Assembly (NCBI RefSeq): GCF_003957295.1
Contig: NZ_RQPJ01000001.1
Span: forward strand, 744,001-808,000
Direction: 5' to 3'
Source of the DNA: Arenibacter aquaticus
Lineage (GTDB): Bacteria; Bacteroidota; Bacteroidia; Flavobacteriales; Flavobacteriaceae
DNA: 64,000 nt
The translations under genes and the position numbers were made by a program. Positions 36,703 to 45,381 of this stretch are shown here, in pieces. The notes under the pieces were generated by a model. That model was not told the origin of the DNA. It ran no database searches and saw only the letters and a list, made by a program, of their open reading frames with translations. Positions within the stretch are counted from its first letter, which is position 1; every line of letters starts with the position of its first letter.

Positions 36703-38324
36703 TTCCTGGCTTCAATTTTTTCGGCCTCCTGTTGCCGTATGGCAGGACTGTCCAATTCCAAGACCTTTTTCAGCATATCATCTCCCGCACTCTTGATCTT
36801 GGCATAGGAATTGGGATCAAAAAGCTGTTCTGCCAAGGTGGCCTTAATGTATAATTTTAACTTATCCTCAAAGGCGTAGAAGTCCATCTTTATACTCCTT
36901 TCCAAACAGTAGTCCACAAAGATTTCGAAGAGAATGTCGTCTACCCTAAAATTTGAAATAAACTCCTCCTTGGTATAACCTTTATACTGCGCCCTGTTCC
37001 CGTCCAAGTGTTCAAAGACAAAATAAGACAAGAAGCCTAAGCTTTCCATGCTTTCCACCGCCTCGGATTCATTGGACCCAATAGGAACAAAAACATCTGG
37101 AATAATGCCACCTCCACCATATACTACCTTGCCTTTTGGGGTTTTAAATTTCAAGGAATCGGCCACTTTAATACTGTCTACCGAGATAAGCTCCCCACTG
37201 TGGTAGCGCTCCATAAACTTCTGATAGTAATCCTTGTTCCCTTTGTCATAGGATTTCTGAATAGAGCGTCCCGTGGGTGTATAATATCTAGAGACCGTTA
37301 AACGCACAGCCGACCCGTCTCCCAGGTCCATTTCCCGCTGCACCAGACCCTTACCAAAGGATCGGCGACCTATTATGGTACCCAAATCATTATCTTGCAA
37401 GGAACCGGCTATTATCTCACTGGCTGAAGCCGAGCGTTCATTGATGAGTACATACACCGGTTTGTCCTCAAAACTGCCTTTTTTTGTAGCAAAGACCTTA
37501 TCTATTTTTCCCTTTTTATTTTTTGTGAACAAAATAAGCTTTCCATCGCCAAGAAATTCATCGGCCATCTGTTCTGCTATCCCAAGATAGCCGCCCGGGT
37601 TATCCCTTAGATCCAAGGTTAATTTTTTTGCTCCCTGTGCCTCCAATTTTCTCAAGGCAGCCTTAAACTCCTTATAGGTTGATTCCGCAAAGCGGTTAAC
37701 CTTAATATACCCCATGTCCTTTGTAAGCATATAATACGCCTCTACACTTTTAATGGGCACCACATCCCGTTTTACATTCACGGTAAAGGTTTTTTGGTCA
37801 TCCTTACGGAACACTTTTAGTTTTACTGGAGACCCCTTTTCCCCTTTTAGCTTTTGAATCACCACATCATTTGGAATATTTTCTCCGTACAAAGTATCAT
37901 TGTCCGCCATTAAAATACGATCCCCAGGCTGAAGTCCTTTTAAAAAACTTGGCCCGTTCTCAATAGTTCTTATTACGGAAATGGTATCGCGGTACATATA
38001 AAAATTAACACCTATCCCCACAAAATCGCCCTTCATGTTCTCCGACACCCTATCCATTTCCTTCTTGGGTATATAAACGGAATGAGGGTCTAATTTTTCC
38101 AAAATATTGTTTACGGTAACATCTACTATACTGTCCGTATTAATTTCATCAACATACTCGTAGTCTATATAATCTATTAACCTATTAAGCTTGTCTTTTT
38201 TGGAGTTTGTAGTAAATAGCTTTTCCGGGGAGTCGTTAAAATGCAGTTTCCCACCCACAAAAATGCCCAACGACAATGCCATTGCTATTATGGTTGGCCA
38301 TAAGTAGGAATTCTTATTTCTCAT
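36699..38324 (-). CDS. S41 family C-terminal processing peptidase (CtpA/Prc type)
   Basis: A 541-residue periplasmic serine protease. An N-terminal signal anchor (about 8-25) is followed by a PDZ domain (about 85-175, PSFLKGLQPGDRILMADND) and the S41 catalytic core. The nucleophile Ser is in ERSASASEIIAG (about 320), and the Lys general base is in RRSFGKGLVQREM (about 345). The C-terminal extension of about 150 residues is usual in Bacteroidota homologues. It trims periplasmic proteins at their C-termini. It is followed upstream by a dCMP deaminase-like gene 17 bases away, so the two are likely cotranscribed. Confidence 0.92.
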   Translation of the reverse strand: MRNKNSYLWPTIIAMALSLGIFVGGKLHFNDSPEKLFTTNSKKDKLNRLIDYIDYEYVDEINTDSIVDVTVNNILEKLDPHSVYIPKKEMDRVSENMKGDFVGIGVNFYMYRDTISVIRTIENGPSFLKGLQPGDRILMADNDTLYGENIPNDVVIQKLKGEKGSPVKLKVFRKDDQKTFTVNVKRDVVPIKSVEAYYMLTKDMGYIKVNRFAESTYKEFKAALRKLEAQGAKKLTLDLRDNPGGYLGIAEQMADEFLGDGKLILFTKNKKGKIDKVFATKKGSFEDKPVYVLINERSASASEIIAGSLQDNDLGTIIGRRSFGKGLVQREMDLGDGSAVRLTVSRYYTPTGRSIQKSYDKGNKDYYQKFMERYHSGELISVDSIKVADSLKFKTPKGKVVYGGGGIIPDVFVPIGSNESEAVESMESLGFLSYFVFEHLDGNRAQYKGYTKEEFISNFRVDDILFEIFVDYCLERSIKMDFYAFEDKLKLYIKATLAEQLFDPNSYAKIKSAGDDMLKKVLELDSPAIRQQEAEKIEARN

Positions 38325-38341
38325 TTTTCCCAGATATCTTA

Positions 38342-38776
38342 TTAAACATTTACAATTACGGGCATATGCACCAATTCCACTCCAGCTTTTTCAAGAAACT
38401 GAAGCCCCGAACTATCCTTGTAGGCTGTTTGATACACCACACGTTTTATGCCAGACTGGTGAATTAACTTGCTACATTCCTTGCAAGGCGATAAAGTGAT
38501 GTACAAAGTTGCTCCCTCACAGGATTGGGTAGAGGAGGCTACCTTGGAAATAGCGTTGGCTTCTGCATGCAGTACATACCATTTTGTATAGCCCTCTTCG
38601 TCCTCACAAATATTCTCAAAACCGGTAGGTGTTCCATTGTATCCATCAGAAATGATCATTCTATCCTTTACTATGATGGCCCCAACCTGTTTTCTGTGAC
38701 AGAAGGACAACTTGCCCCATTCGTTTGCCATTCGCAAATAAGCCTTATCGTATTTTTCCTGTTTTAATTCCTTCAT
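38342..38776 (-). CDS. dCMP deaminase family protein (ComEB-like)
   Basis: A 144-residue zinc-dependent cytidine/deoxycytidylate deaminase. The metal and catalytic motif is LHAEANAISKVA (His and Glu, about 70) and the second ligand pair is SPCKECSKLIHQSG (about 95). It probably converts dCMP to dUMP for thymidylate synthesis. The start is ATG at 38776; an exact -7 element (CAAAGGTA on the plus strand, 38850-38857) lies about 75 bases upstream. Confidence 0.9.
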   Translation of the reverse strand: MKELKQEKYDKAYLRMANEWGKLSFCHRKQVGAIIVKDRMIISDGYNGTPTGFENICEDEEGYTKWYVLHAEANAISKVASSTQSCEGATLYITLSPCKECSKLIHQSGIKRVVYQTAYKDSSGLQFLEKAGVELVHMPVIVNV

Positions 38777-38849
38777 CCTAAATTTTCCGTTTTATGGATT
38801 GCCAACGAAACCAAAAGGCAACATATTACCTTAGCTCCGATTCTCCTTA

Positions 38850-38857
38850 CAAAGGTA
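38850..38857 (-). promoter_or_regulatory. Putative -7 promoter element for the dCMP deaminase-ctpA unit
   Basis: The minus strand reads TACCTTTG, an exact TAnnTTTG match. It would give a leader of about 65 bases. No -33 element is clear. Confidence 0.4.
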
Positions 38858-38974
38858 ATTTAACTTTTTAAGGAAAATATTTGTTGGCAGGGTTTAAAAC
38901 CAAACTTTAACACCACTAAGGTAGTGGCTACCAACAAGTACTGCAATTCAAAAAGGTTAAGGTTTAGCCAAACC

Positions 38975-39559
38975 CTACCAAGGAAACGTTGTAATCAACA
39001 TAGGTATTGTGATACAAAGTATAATAATGGACATAAATTGGATAAACGGCGGCTGTTTTATCTTAAATACTGCCCCACTAAAGTAGGTTAGGCACAGTAC
39101 CACCAACAGAATCAAGATTTGGGAAAATTCTATTCCGGTCGCAAACCCGATCAAGGGCACTATTTTCTCTTCTTCCCCAGCCATCAACATTTTAAAGTAA
39201 TTAGAGAATCCAAAGCCATGGACAAGCCCAAAAAACCCGGTAGCGATAAGGTAGGCCTGCATATTCTTTTTTTCGGTTACCCTTTTGGCATTGAAAACAT
39301 TGTGGATGGCCGTAAAAAAAATAGTGATCGGTATTAAAAATTCTATTATTCCCGCATCAACAACCACTAGCTCATAAACCGATAGGCCAAGTGAAAAACA
39401 ATGGGCTACGGTAAAAACAGTAGCCAAAATCAATACTTTCTTCCAACTTTTAAAAGTAAAGGGAATGGCCAAGGCCGCCAAAAATAAAATATGATCGTAG
39501 GCATCAAGATCCAGAACGTGTTCCAATCCCAGCTGTATATAAAACCAAAAATTATCCAT
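38975..39559 (-). CDS. HupE/UreJ family membrane protein
   Basis: A 194-residue protein with about six hydrophobic segments. The family hallmark GLEHVLDLDAYDHILFL (about 12-28) carries His and Asp residues thought to bind nickel or another metal, and TVAHCFSLGLSVYELV and FGLVHGFGFSNYF add conserved His residues. HupE and UreJ are nickel or metal permeases; in Bacteroidota these genes often stand alone without urease or hydrogenase, as here. Metal specificity is not shown by the sequence. Confidence 0.85.
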   Translation of the reverse strand: MDNFWFYIQLGLEHVLDLDAYDHILFLAALAIPFTFKSWKKVLILATVFTVAHCFSLGLSVYELVVVDAGIIEFLIPITIFFTAIHNVFNAKRVTEKKNMQAYLIATGFFGLVHGFGFSNYFKMLMAGEEEKIVPLIGFATGIEFSQILILLVVLCLTYFSGAVFKIKQPPFIQFMSIIILCITIPMLITTFPW

Positions 39560-39604
39560 TTGTTATATCAATTATTGACTGTTCATATTATTGTTGTGCC
39601 AAGA

Positions 39605-40342
39605 CTATAGACCTCTTTCCTGTTGGATTATCTCATATGCCTTCTGAACTTCCTTAAACTTCTCCTCAGCACCTTTTTTTATGGCTTCGTTTTCTGTATT
39701 GACCCTATCCGGGTGGTACTTTTTAGCCATATTCCTATAGGCTTTTTTTACCTGATCGTCTGTTGCCGATTTTTCTATTTCCAAAATTTTATAGGCGTTG
39801 TTTGCCGACTTGATAAACATGGCCTTAATACTTTCAAAATCAATTTGGCTTACCCTAAAAAATCCTGCAATTTCTGAAATCTTATTTATTTCGGCGGGAC
39901 GTAGACTGCCATCTGCTTGTGCAATACCAAACAAGAAGTGCAATAGCTGCAGACGTACCTCGTATCGGGTACGTTGATTTAAATAGGTACAAATACGTTC
40001 TGCGGATATTTCCCTTTTTTTCACCACCTCGTTAAAAGTCCTAAAAATGGCATTGGCCTTATCCTTACCATAGGTACTTACAAAATAGCGCCTAACATAG
40101 TCCATTTCATTCTGACTGACCGAGCCATCGGCCTTTATAACGATAGAACACAGGGACAACAGGTTAAGCTCAAAATCGGCCGGTGATACGTTTTGTTGGG
40201 TAATATCCCTAAACATGGATCCTGCCCCTCCACTTCCAGAGCTTTTTAAATTATCAAAAAAACTCCCTATAATAAAACCCAGTATAGCCCCTGGGAACCT
40301 AAAGGTATAATACCCAAGTATTGCGGCAAACCATTTAATCAT
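39605..40342 (-). CDS. TerB-like domain plus DnaJ domain membrane-associated protein (DjlA-like)
   Basis: A 245-residue protein. The N-terminus is one hydrophobic segment ([20 protein letters not shown]), followed by a helical TerB-type domain (about 55-165) and a C-terminal J-domain (about 178-245) with the HPD motif in [10 protein letters not shown]. The J-domain would stimulate DnaK ATPase at the membrane, as DjlA does. ATG at 40342 is preferred to 40363, because an exact -7 element lies at 40361-40368. Confidence 0.87.
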   Translation of the reverse strand: MIKWFAAILGYYTFRFPGAILGFIIGSFFDNLKSSGSGGAGSMFRDITQQNVSPADFELNLLSLCSIVIKADGSVSQNEMDYVRRYFVSTYGKDKANAIFRTFNEVVKKREISAERICTYLNQRTRYEVRLQLLHFLFGIAQADGSLRPAEINKISEIAGFFRVSQIDFESIKAMFIKSANNAYKILEIEKSATDDQVKKAYRNMAKKYHPDRVNTENEAIKKGAEEKFKEVQKAYEIIQQERGL

Positions 40343-40360
40343 CTGACATATAAATTTTGG

Positions 40361-40368
40361 CAAAGATA
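40361..40368 (-). promoter_or_regulatory. Putative -7 promoter element for the TerB-DnaJ gene
   Basis: The minus strand reads TATCTTTG, an exact TAnnTTTG match, 19 bases before the start at 40342. It overlaps the longer in-frame start, which it rules against. Confidence 0.45.
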
Positions 40369-40436
40369 TAATTTTAGCTTACAACGGAAGGTCTAATGAA
40401 AAGTTAAGGTATTCCATTTTAATGTTCCAAAATGGT

Positions 40437-40444
40437 TATCTTTG
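40437..40444 (+). promoter_or_regulatory. Putative -7 promoter element for the bacilliredoxin gene
   Basis: TATCTTTG matches TAnnTTTG exactly, 36 bases before the start at 40480. The alternative in-frame start at 40432 would precede the promoter and is therefore unlikely. Confidence 0.45.
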
Positions 40445-40479
40445 AGCACTTTAATAATAATCGAATAAAAATATATATT

Positions 40480-40890
40480 ATGTATCCTGCGGAATTAGTA
40501 AAACCAATGAGACAGGACTTGGCAGTTGCCGGGTTTGAAGAATTATTTACCGCCGATGAGGTTGAAGCTGCCCTTGGCAAAGAAGGAACTACCTTGGTAG
40601 TGGTAAACTCTGTATGTGGTTGTGCTGCCGCCAATGCACGGCCTGCCGCCAAAATGAGCTTACAGAACGCCAAAAAACCATCAAATTTGGTCACCGTTTT
40701 TGCGGGCGTGGATACCGAAGCTGTAAATGCAGCCAGAAACGCTATGATCCCCTTCCCTCCTTCCTCGCCAAGTATGGCCCTGTTCAAAGATGGAGAGTTG
40801 GTACATATGATAGAGCGTCACCACATAGAAGGCCGTCCTGCAGAAGTTATTGCAGAGAATTTAATGGAGGCTTATAACGAATTTTGCTAG
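40480..40890 (+). CDS. BrxA/BrxB family bacilliredoxin
   Basis: A 136-residue thioredoxin-fold protein of the YphP/YqiW type with the active-site CGC in NSVCGCAAANARPA (about 47-49) and the N-terminal MYPAELVKPMRQDLA typical of the family. Bacilliredoxins remove bacillithiol from S-bacillithiolated proteins, implying that this organism makes bacillithiol. No bacillithiol biosynthesis gene is in the window. It is a single gene ended by the terminator at 40932-40961. Confidence 0.95.
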   Translation: MYPAELVKPMRQDLAVAGFEELFTADEVEAALGKEGTTLVVVNSVCGCAAANARPAAKMSLQNAKKPSNLVTVFAGVDTEAVNAARNAMIPFPPSSPSMALFKDGELVHMIERHHIEGRPAEVIAENLMEAYNEFC

Positions 40891-40931
40891 GTCTTTTTTA
40901 GGACTAATAAATTCTGAAAATATTCTTGAAT

Positions 40932-40961
40932 AAAAACCGTTCTGCAATAGAGCGGTTTTTT
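40932..40961 (+). terminator. Rho-independent terminator after the bacilliredoxin gene
   Basis: AAAAACCGTTCT pairs with AGAGCGGTTTTT (one G-U) around a five-base loop, followed by TATTTTTG. It lies 42 bases after the stop and 12 before the next gene. Confidence 0.85.
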
Positions 40962-40972
40962 ATTTTTGTAGC

Positions 40973-41710
40973 ATGCAAAAAGCACTAGCATATCCCTTGT
41001 CTGCCTTATATCTACTGTTATTTGGGCTCACCTTGCTATTGTTCCACCCCCTACAATGGATATGCTTTAATTGGTTTGGTTATGAGGCCCACAGGAAAAG
41101 CGTGGCCCTATTAAATCTTTCCCTAATGCGATGCACCCATGTACTTGGCACTCGATATTCCTTTAAAAACCAACAACAGATCCCAACCAACAAGCCCGCT
41201 ATCTTTGTGCTTAACCATCAAAGTATGCACGACATCCCGCCCATTATTTGGTATATGCGAAAACACCATCCCAAATTTGTGAGCAAGATAGAATTGGGCA
41301 AGGGTATTCCAAGCGTGTCCTACAATCTAAGACATGGCGGTTCTGTACTAATAAATAGAAAGGACAGTAGGCAGTCCTTGACCGAAATTGCCAAATTGGG
41401 CACCTATATTGAAAAGCATAATAGAACCGCCGTTATATTCCCTGAAGGTACCCGATCCAAGACAGGGGATCCTAAAAAATTCCACACCACAGGTTTAAAA
41501 GTACTTATAAAAAAGGCTCCCTCGGCCCTAATAGTGCCCATTAGCATTAACAATTCATGGAAAATGTTAAAATACGGCAAATTCCCCTTTGGACTGGGAA
41601 ACCATATCACTTTTGAAGTCCACCCCCCTATAACGTCCCATGGAGACATAAACCAGCTATTGGAGGAAGTAGAGAAAACTGTAACCCAAGCCATAATTCC
41701 CTCTGCATGA
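40973..41710 (+). CDS. plsC: 1-acyl-sn-glycerol-3-phosphate acyltransferase family protein
   Basis: A 245-residue membrane-bound acyltransferase that adds the second acyl chain in phosphatidate synthesis. It has an N-terminal hydrophobic segment (about 5-30), the catalytic H-x4-D box in LNHQSMHDIPPI (about 80) and the glycerol-phosphate-binding FPEGTRSKTG (about 155). Length is typical. Its stop codon overlaps the start of the HD hydrolase gene (ATGA), so the two are translationally coupled. Confidence 0.92.
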   Translation: MQKALAYPLSALYLLLFGLTLLLFHPLQWICFNWFGYEAHRKSVALLNLSLMRCTHVLGTRYSFKNQQQIPTNKPAIFVLNHQSMHDIPPIIWYMRKHHPKFVSKIELGKGIPSVSYNLRHGGSVLINRKDSRQSLTEIAKLGTYIEKHNRTAVIFPEGTRSKTGDPKKFHTTGLKVLIKKAPSALIVPISINNSWKMLKYGKFPFGLGNHITFEVHPPITSHGDINQLLEEVEKTVTQAIIPSA

Positions 41711-42363
41711 CAAATACCAAGATCATTGAAGAAACAATCCGCTTTGTAAAAGAAACACTGAAAGGGGCAGAAGGCGGACACGATTGGTTTCATATTCAAC
41801 GTGTTTTTAATAATACCCTTCTTATTGCGAAAGACGAAAAGGTGGATGTTCTTGTAGTTAGCCTAGCCGCCTTACTGCATGATATTGCAGATGCCAAATT
41901 CTACGATGGCGACGAGACCGTTGGACCTAAAATGGCGGCAGACTTCCTAAGCACCCTACAGGTAGAAAAACAGCTAATAGAGCATGTAGTTCAAATTATT
42001 GAAAATATCTCTTTTAAATCCAGTTTGGATTCCAAAAAGCGCTTTAGCTCCCAAGAGCTAAAAGTGGTTCAGGATGCAGATCGCTTGGATGCTATTGGCG
42101 CTATAGGCATTGCAAGGGCCTTCAACTATGGCGGGTACAAAAACAGGGAACTGTACAACCCGGACATCCCCCCCAATTTAAAAATGACCAAGGAGGAGTA
42201 CAAAAAATCCAAGGCACCAAGCCTGAATCATTTTTATGAAAAACTGCTGCTCTTAAAAGATAAGATGAACACCGATTCTGGCAAAAAACTAGCCGAAAAA
42301 CGACATCAGTTTATGCTGGAATACTTAGAGCAATTCTTTAAGGAATGGAATGGCAATGCCTAA
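41707..42363 (+). CDS. HD domain phosphohydrolase
   Basis: A 218-residue soluble protein of the YedJ/YpgQ-like HD family. Metal-binding residues are visible as GGHDWFHIQRVFNNT (about 23-37), ALLHDIADAKFYDGDE (His-Asp about 59-60) and VVQDADRLDAIGAIG (about 119). The family hydrolyses phosphate esters or nucleotides in vitro; the natural substrate is unknown. Coupled to plsC by a four-base overlap. Confidence 0.9.
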   Translation: MTNTKIIEETIRFVKETLKGAEGGHDWFHIQRVFNNTLLIAKDEKVDVLVVSLAALLHDIADAKFYDGDETVGPKMAADFLSTLQVEKQLIEHVVQIIENISFKSSLDSKKRFSSQELKVVQDADRLDAIGAIGIARAFNYGGYKNRELYNPDIPPNLKMTKEEYKKSKAPSLNHFYEKLLLLKDKMNTDSGKKLAEKRHQFMLEYLEQFFKEWNGNA

Positions 42364-42457
42364 GGTACAGCCACTATACCTATTAGTATAATTTATAACC
42401 TATTAAGTATCATCAATAACTCAAGAAGGGTTTTGCCGTAGTTTGAAAACGATACAA

Positions 42458-43159
42458 TTACCGGCATTCCCCATCCACATTACAGGAATCGCCTTCGGCT
42501 ACATCTGTTTTCTCCTTGGTATCAGTAGACTTTTCCCAAGCCTTTTCCAGACTCTCCAGAAACACTTCAGTGGGCTGTGCACCTGAAATACCATAGGTAT
42601 TATCCAACACAAAAAAGGGAACCCCGTTTATACCCAAATTCCGAGCCTCCAGTTGATCTTGGCGAACCTCATAGGTATAATCATCGGATAGTAACATACT
42701 GCGTACCGCTTTGCTATCTAAACCAACTTCAGCCCCCAAATTGGCCAATACCTCCACATCATCAATGTTTTTCCCATCTGTTAAATGGGCCTGCAACAAG
42801 ACCTCTTTCATTTCCGGGGCCTTGTTCTTACTTTCTGCATATTTAATAAGCCTATGACCGTTGAGGGAATTGGCCACTACCACATCAGCAAATTTGAGAT
42901 CCAACCCAACATCCTTACCCATACCCGCTGCATGTTGGAACATTTCCAATGCCTGTTCCTCTCCTATACCCTTGGAACTACAAAAGTGCTCCAGGGCCTT
43001 TATATTGACTTGCGTCTTTAGATTGGGGTCCAGTTCAAAACTCTTCCAGCTAATAGTAACCCTATCCTTATGTTCAAAGCCTTTTAGAGCTTCCTCAAAT
43101 TTTCTTTTCCCTATATAACAGAAGGGACAACGTATGTCTGACCAGATTTTTATTTCCAT
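42458..43159 (-). CDS. DsbA family oxidoreductase (FrnE-like)
   Basis: A 233-residue thioredoxin-fold protein without a signal peptide, so cytoplasmic. The active site is SDIRCPFCYIGKRKFEEAL (CPFC at about 11-14), and the helical insert and GVPFFVLDNTYGISGAQPTE (cis-Pro region, about 173) fit FrnE-type 2-hydroxychromene isomerase relatives. The C-terminal tail ends SCNVDGECR with a Cys pair. The ATG at 43168 is in frame, but 43159 leaves a more normal leader after the exact -7 element at 43179-43186. Confidence 0.9.
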   Translation of the reverse strand: MEIKIWSDIRCPFCYIGKRKFEEALKGFEHKDRVTISWKSFELDPNLKTQVNIKALEHFCSSKGIGEEQALEMFQHAAGMGKDVGLDLKFADVVVANSLNGHRLIKYAESKNKAPEMKEVLLQAHLTDGKNIDDVEVLANLGAEVGLDSKAVRSMLLSDDYTYEVRQDQLEARNLGINGVPFFVLDNTYGISGAQPTEVFLESLEKAWEKSTDTKEKTDVAEGDSCNVDGECR

Positions 43160-43178
43160 ATTATTCATGCTTAAGGTA

Positions 43179-43186
43179 CAAATGTA
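43179..43186 (-). promoter_or_regulatory. Putative -7 promoter element for the DsbA-family gene
   Basis: The minus strand reads TACATTTG, an exact TAnnTTTG match, 19 bases upstream of the start at 43159. Confidence 0.4.
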
Positions 43187-43280
43187 CTTATTGGTATTGT
43201 TTTGTTAGTCTTCAATTAGACAAAGTTCGGAACAAATCCTTACAACAACTATTATATACTTTTGGAATACCAACCATTTA

Positions 43281-44354
43281 CTAAAACAGCCTTAACTGAT
43301 TATCCTTTTTTTCACCATATAAATCTGCATTTAATTCGGGAAAAGATTTTCCCTTAAAAAATTTTAGTCGCGCCAAATGCACCATATCATGCACCTGTTT
43401 TGCAATGATTCCCTCCCCCTTGTTGCGTATACCAAATCTACTATCGTTTAAACTACCGCCGTGACAGTCCGCAATTTGCTGCAATACTTTATCGGCCTTA
43501 TTTGGCATTGCCTTCCGTATCCAATCCTCAAAAATTTTACCTATGGCCCCATTTAACCTAACCAGGGTAAACCCAAAAGAAAGCGCCCCATTTTCGGAAA
43601 CGGCTTTGGCCAAATTAAATATTTCATGACTGTTAATCCCCGGAATAATGGGGGCCAACATAGCATTTACCGGAATGTTGTTATCAGATAGTACACGAAT
43701 GGTCTTTAATCTCTTCTTTATGGTGGTTGTCCTGGGTTCCAGTACCCTTCTAGTATCTTCGGACAAAGAAGTAACAGATACATTTACGCCAATTAAGTTA
43801 TCTTTCGCCAGCTTTACCAGTATATCCAAATCCCGCAATACCAATGCGTTTTTGGTGATGATCCCAACTGGATGCCTATATTTCAGAAACACCTCCAAGC
43901 AGGCGCGGGTTATTTCATATTCGCGCTCTGCCGGTTGATAACAATCCGTATTTCCCGACAGTACGATGGTGGAAGCCTTCCAACTTTTACTTTTTAGTTT
44001 GGCTTCCAAAAGGGCTGGAGCGTCTTTTTTAATCAGTATTTTACGTTCAAAATCAAGTCCGGCCCCATAACCCCAATACTCGTGACTATTACGTGCATAA
44101 CAGTAGATACACCCATGCTCACAGCCCTGATAAGGATTCAGGGAATAGGACATACCCACATCCGGGCTGTTCACTTTGTTGACGATAGACTTTGGAAATA
44201 TGGATATATATTGAGTCTTATTATTGTCTGCCTCTTCCCCGGAAACGCGACAAAACTCCAAAAAATCATCCCTCATTTCATTGGAGAATTTTAGAAAACT
44301 ATTTTGGGTGTTGTGCTGGGCACCACGGCCTTTTATAAAGCGATCTGACTTCAA
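43281..44354 (-). CDS. Radical SAM protein, PA0069 / spore-photoproduct-lyase-like family
   Basis: A 357-residue iron-sulphur enzyme. The radical-SAM cluster motif is CEHGCIYCYARNSHEYWG (C-x3-C-x2-C), preceded by MSYSLNPYQG; the N-terminal RFIKGRGAQHNTQNSF is the hallmark of the PA0069 subfamily. Function unknown; related to DNA-photoproduct lyases. The only start upstream of the KGRGA motif is TTG at 44354, which I accept. It is an isolated gene. Confidence 0.88.
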   Translation of the reverse strand: MKSDRFIKGRGAQHNTQNSFLKFSNEMRDDFLEFCRVSGEEADNNKTQYISIFPKSIVNKVNSPDVGMSYSLNPYQGCEHGCIYCYARNSHEYWGYGAGLDFERKILIKKDAPALLEAKLKSKSWKASTIVLSGNTDCYQPAEREYEITRACLEVFLKYRHPVGIITKNALVLRDLDILVKLAKDNLIGVNVSVTSLSEDTRRVLEPRTTTIKKRLKTIRVLSDNNIPVNAMLAPIIPGINSHEIFNLAKAVSENGALSFGFTLVRLNGAIGKIFEDWIRKAMPNKADKVLQQIADCHGGSLNDSRFGIRNKGEGIIAKQVHDMVHLARLKFFKGKSFPELNADLYGEKKDNQLRLF

Positions 44355-44795
44355 ATTATTGGATTTTATCCAAAAATATGGAATTTTTCCAACACCCTCA
44401 AGGTGATTTATTATTGAAAGAAAAGAATGTTTGAAATTAACAATCTAAGAACATAGGAATAATTACAAATTAAAAAGTAACTCCCAATCAACGAAAGCAC
44501 CACTCACTTTAATGCGCCAACATTTCACTATTGCAGACAACATAACCCTTTAACTGAATAGGCTTTAATGGGTGCCCAGATATCACATCTACCGTAATGC
44601 AATTATAAGACAAACCCAAAAATGCGCCTTCACGCTTTGGATTTAAAAATTAAGAATATGGGGATTTAAAAAAATGAAACCCAAGTTATTATCAGGGTGT
44701 TAGTAGGTATCACTATGGTTATACGGTGTTAATAGAAAAAAATTATTGTATTATTGTTTCTACTTTATTCGCTTTGGCATTTCGCGCTAAGAGTG
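44355..44795. other. 441-bp divergent intergenic region
   Basis: AT-rich DNA between the radical SAM gene and a divergent lipoprotein gene; it must hold both promoters. I see no hairpin, repeat or credible small ORF. Confidence 0.35.
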
Positions 44796-45347
44796 ATGAC
44801 GCTTTCCACATTTTGGAGCAATAAACATACAGCTATTAAAAAATCCACACCAAGCTTGGCAATCATCCTTTTTATAGTATTTAGCTATAGTTGCAACGCC
44901 CAGAAAAAAAGAGATTTGGAAGATGGCACTGATTTTACCATAGAAGAGGCACAGGCCATTATTGACAAATACAACTTATTGGAGGGAAGCATAATATTAC
45001 ATCCAAGAGATTCCACAATGTCTTCCCTGAAGGGCACAGATCCTAAATTGGCCAAATACCTTTCACAACCGCCTTTGATGCCCATGACCAAGGCTGAATT
45101 TGAAAAACAAGTTGCCGCAATGGCCGCCTATCAACAATCAGAAGAGGGACAGATCGCTAAAAAAATTGGAGACTTCTTTAGAAAACATAAAACAACGCAA
45201 CCTACCGGCGAACAACTGGATAGTTTATACTTGGCAATAGATAAGGAATACGGAACAGATTATTGGAAAAACATAAGAGGTCCCTTGCCCCCAGGCGCAA
45301 AGCGTTACTCAAGTGTGGGCAACAAGAACATGACCCAAGAACTTTAA
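44796..45347 (+). CDS. Lipoprotein of unknown function
   Basis: A 183-residue protein with a lipoprotein signal (hydrophobic LAIILFIVF and lipobox FSYSC, Cys at about 34). The mature part starts NAQKKRDLEDGTDFTIEEAQ, is hydrophilic and mostly helical (AEFEKQVAAMAAYQQSEEGQ), and ends in a Pro/Gly-rich segment. I do not recognise a family. The start at ATG 44796 is preferred to the TTG 14 codons earlier, which would lengthen the n-region. It converges with another unrecognised exported protein gene. Confidence 0.65.
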   Translation: MTLSTFWSNKHTAIKKSTPSLAIILFIVFSYSCNAQKKRDLEDGTDFTIEEAQAIIDKYNLLEGSIILHPRDSTMSSLKGTDPKLAKYLSQPPLMPMTKAEFEKQVAAMAAYQQSEEGQIAKKIGDFFRKHKTTQPTGEQLDSLYLAIDKEYGTDYWKNIRGPLPPGAKRYSSVGNKNMTQEL

Positions 45348-45381
45348 ACCAATAGAGGACTTTATAAAAATACAGGGCCAT

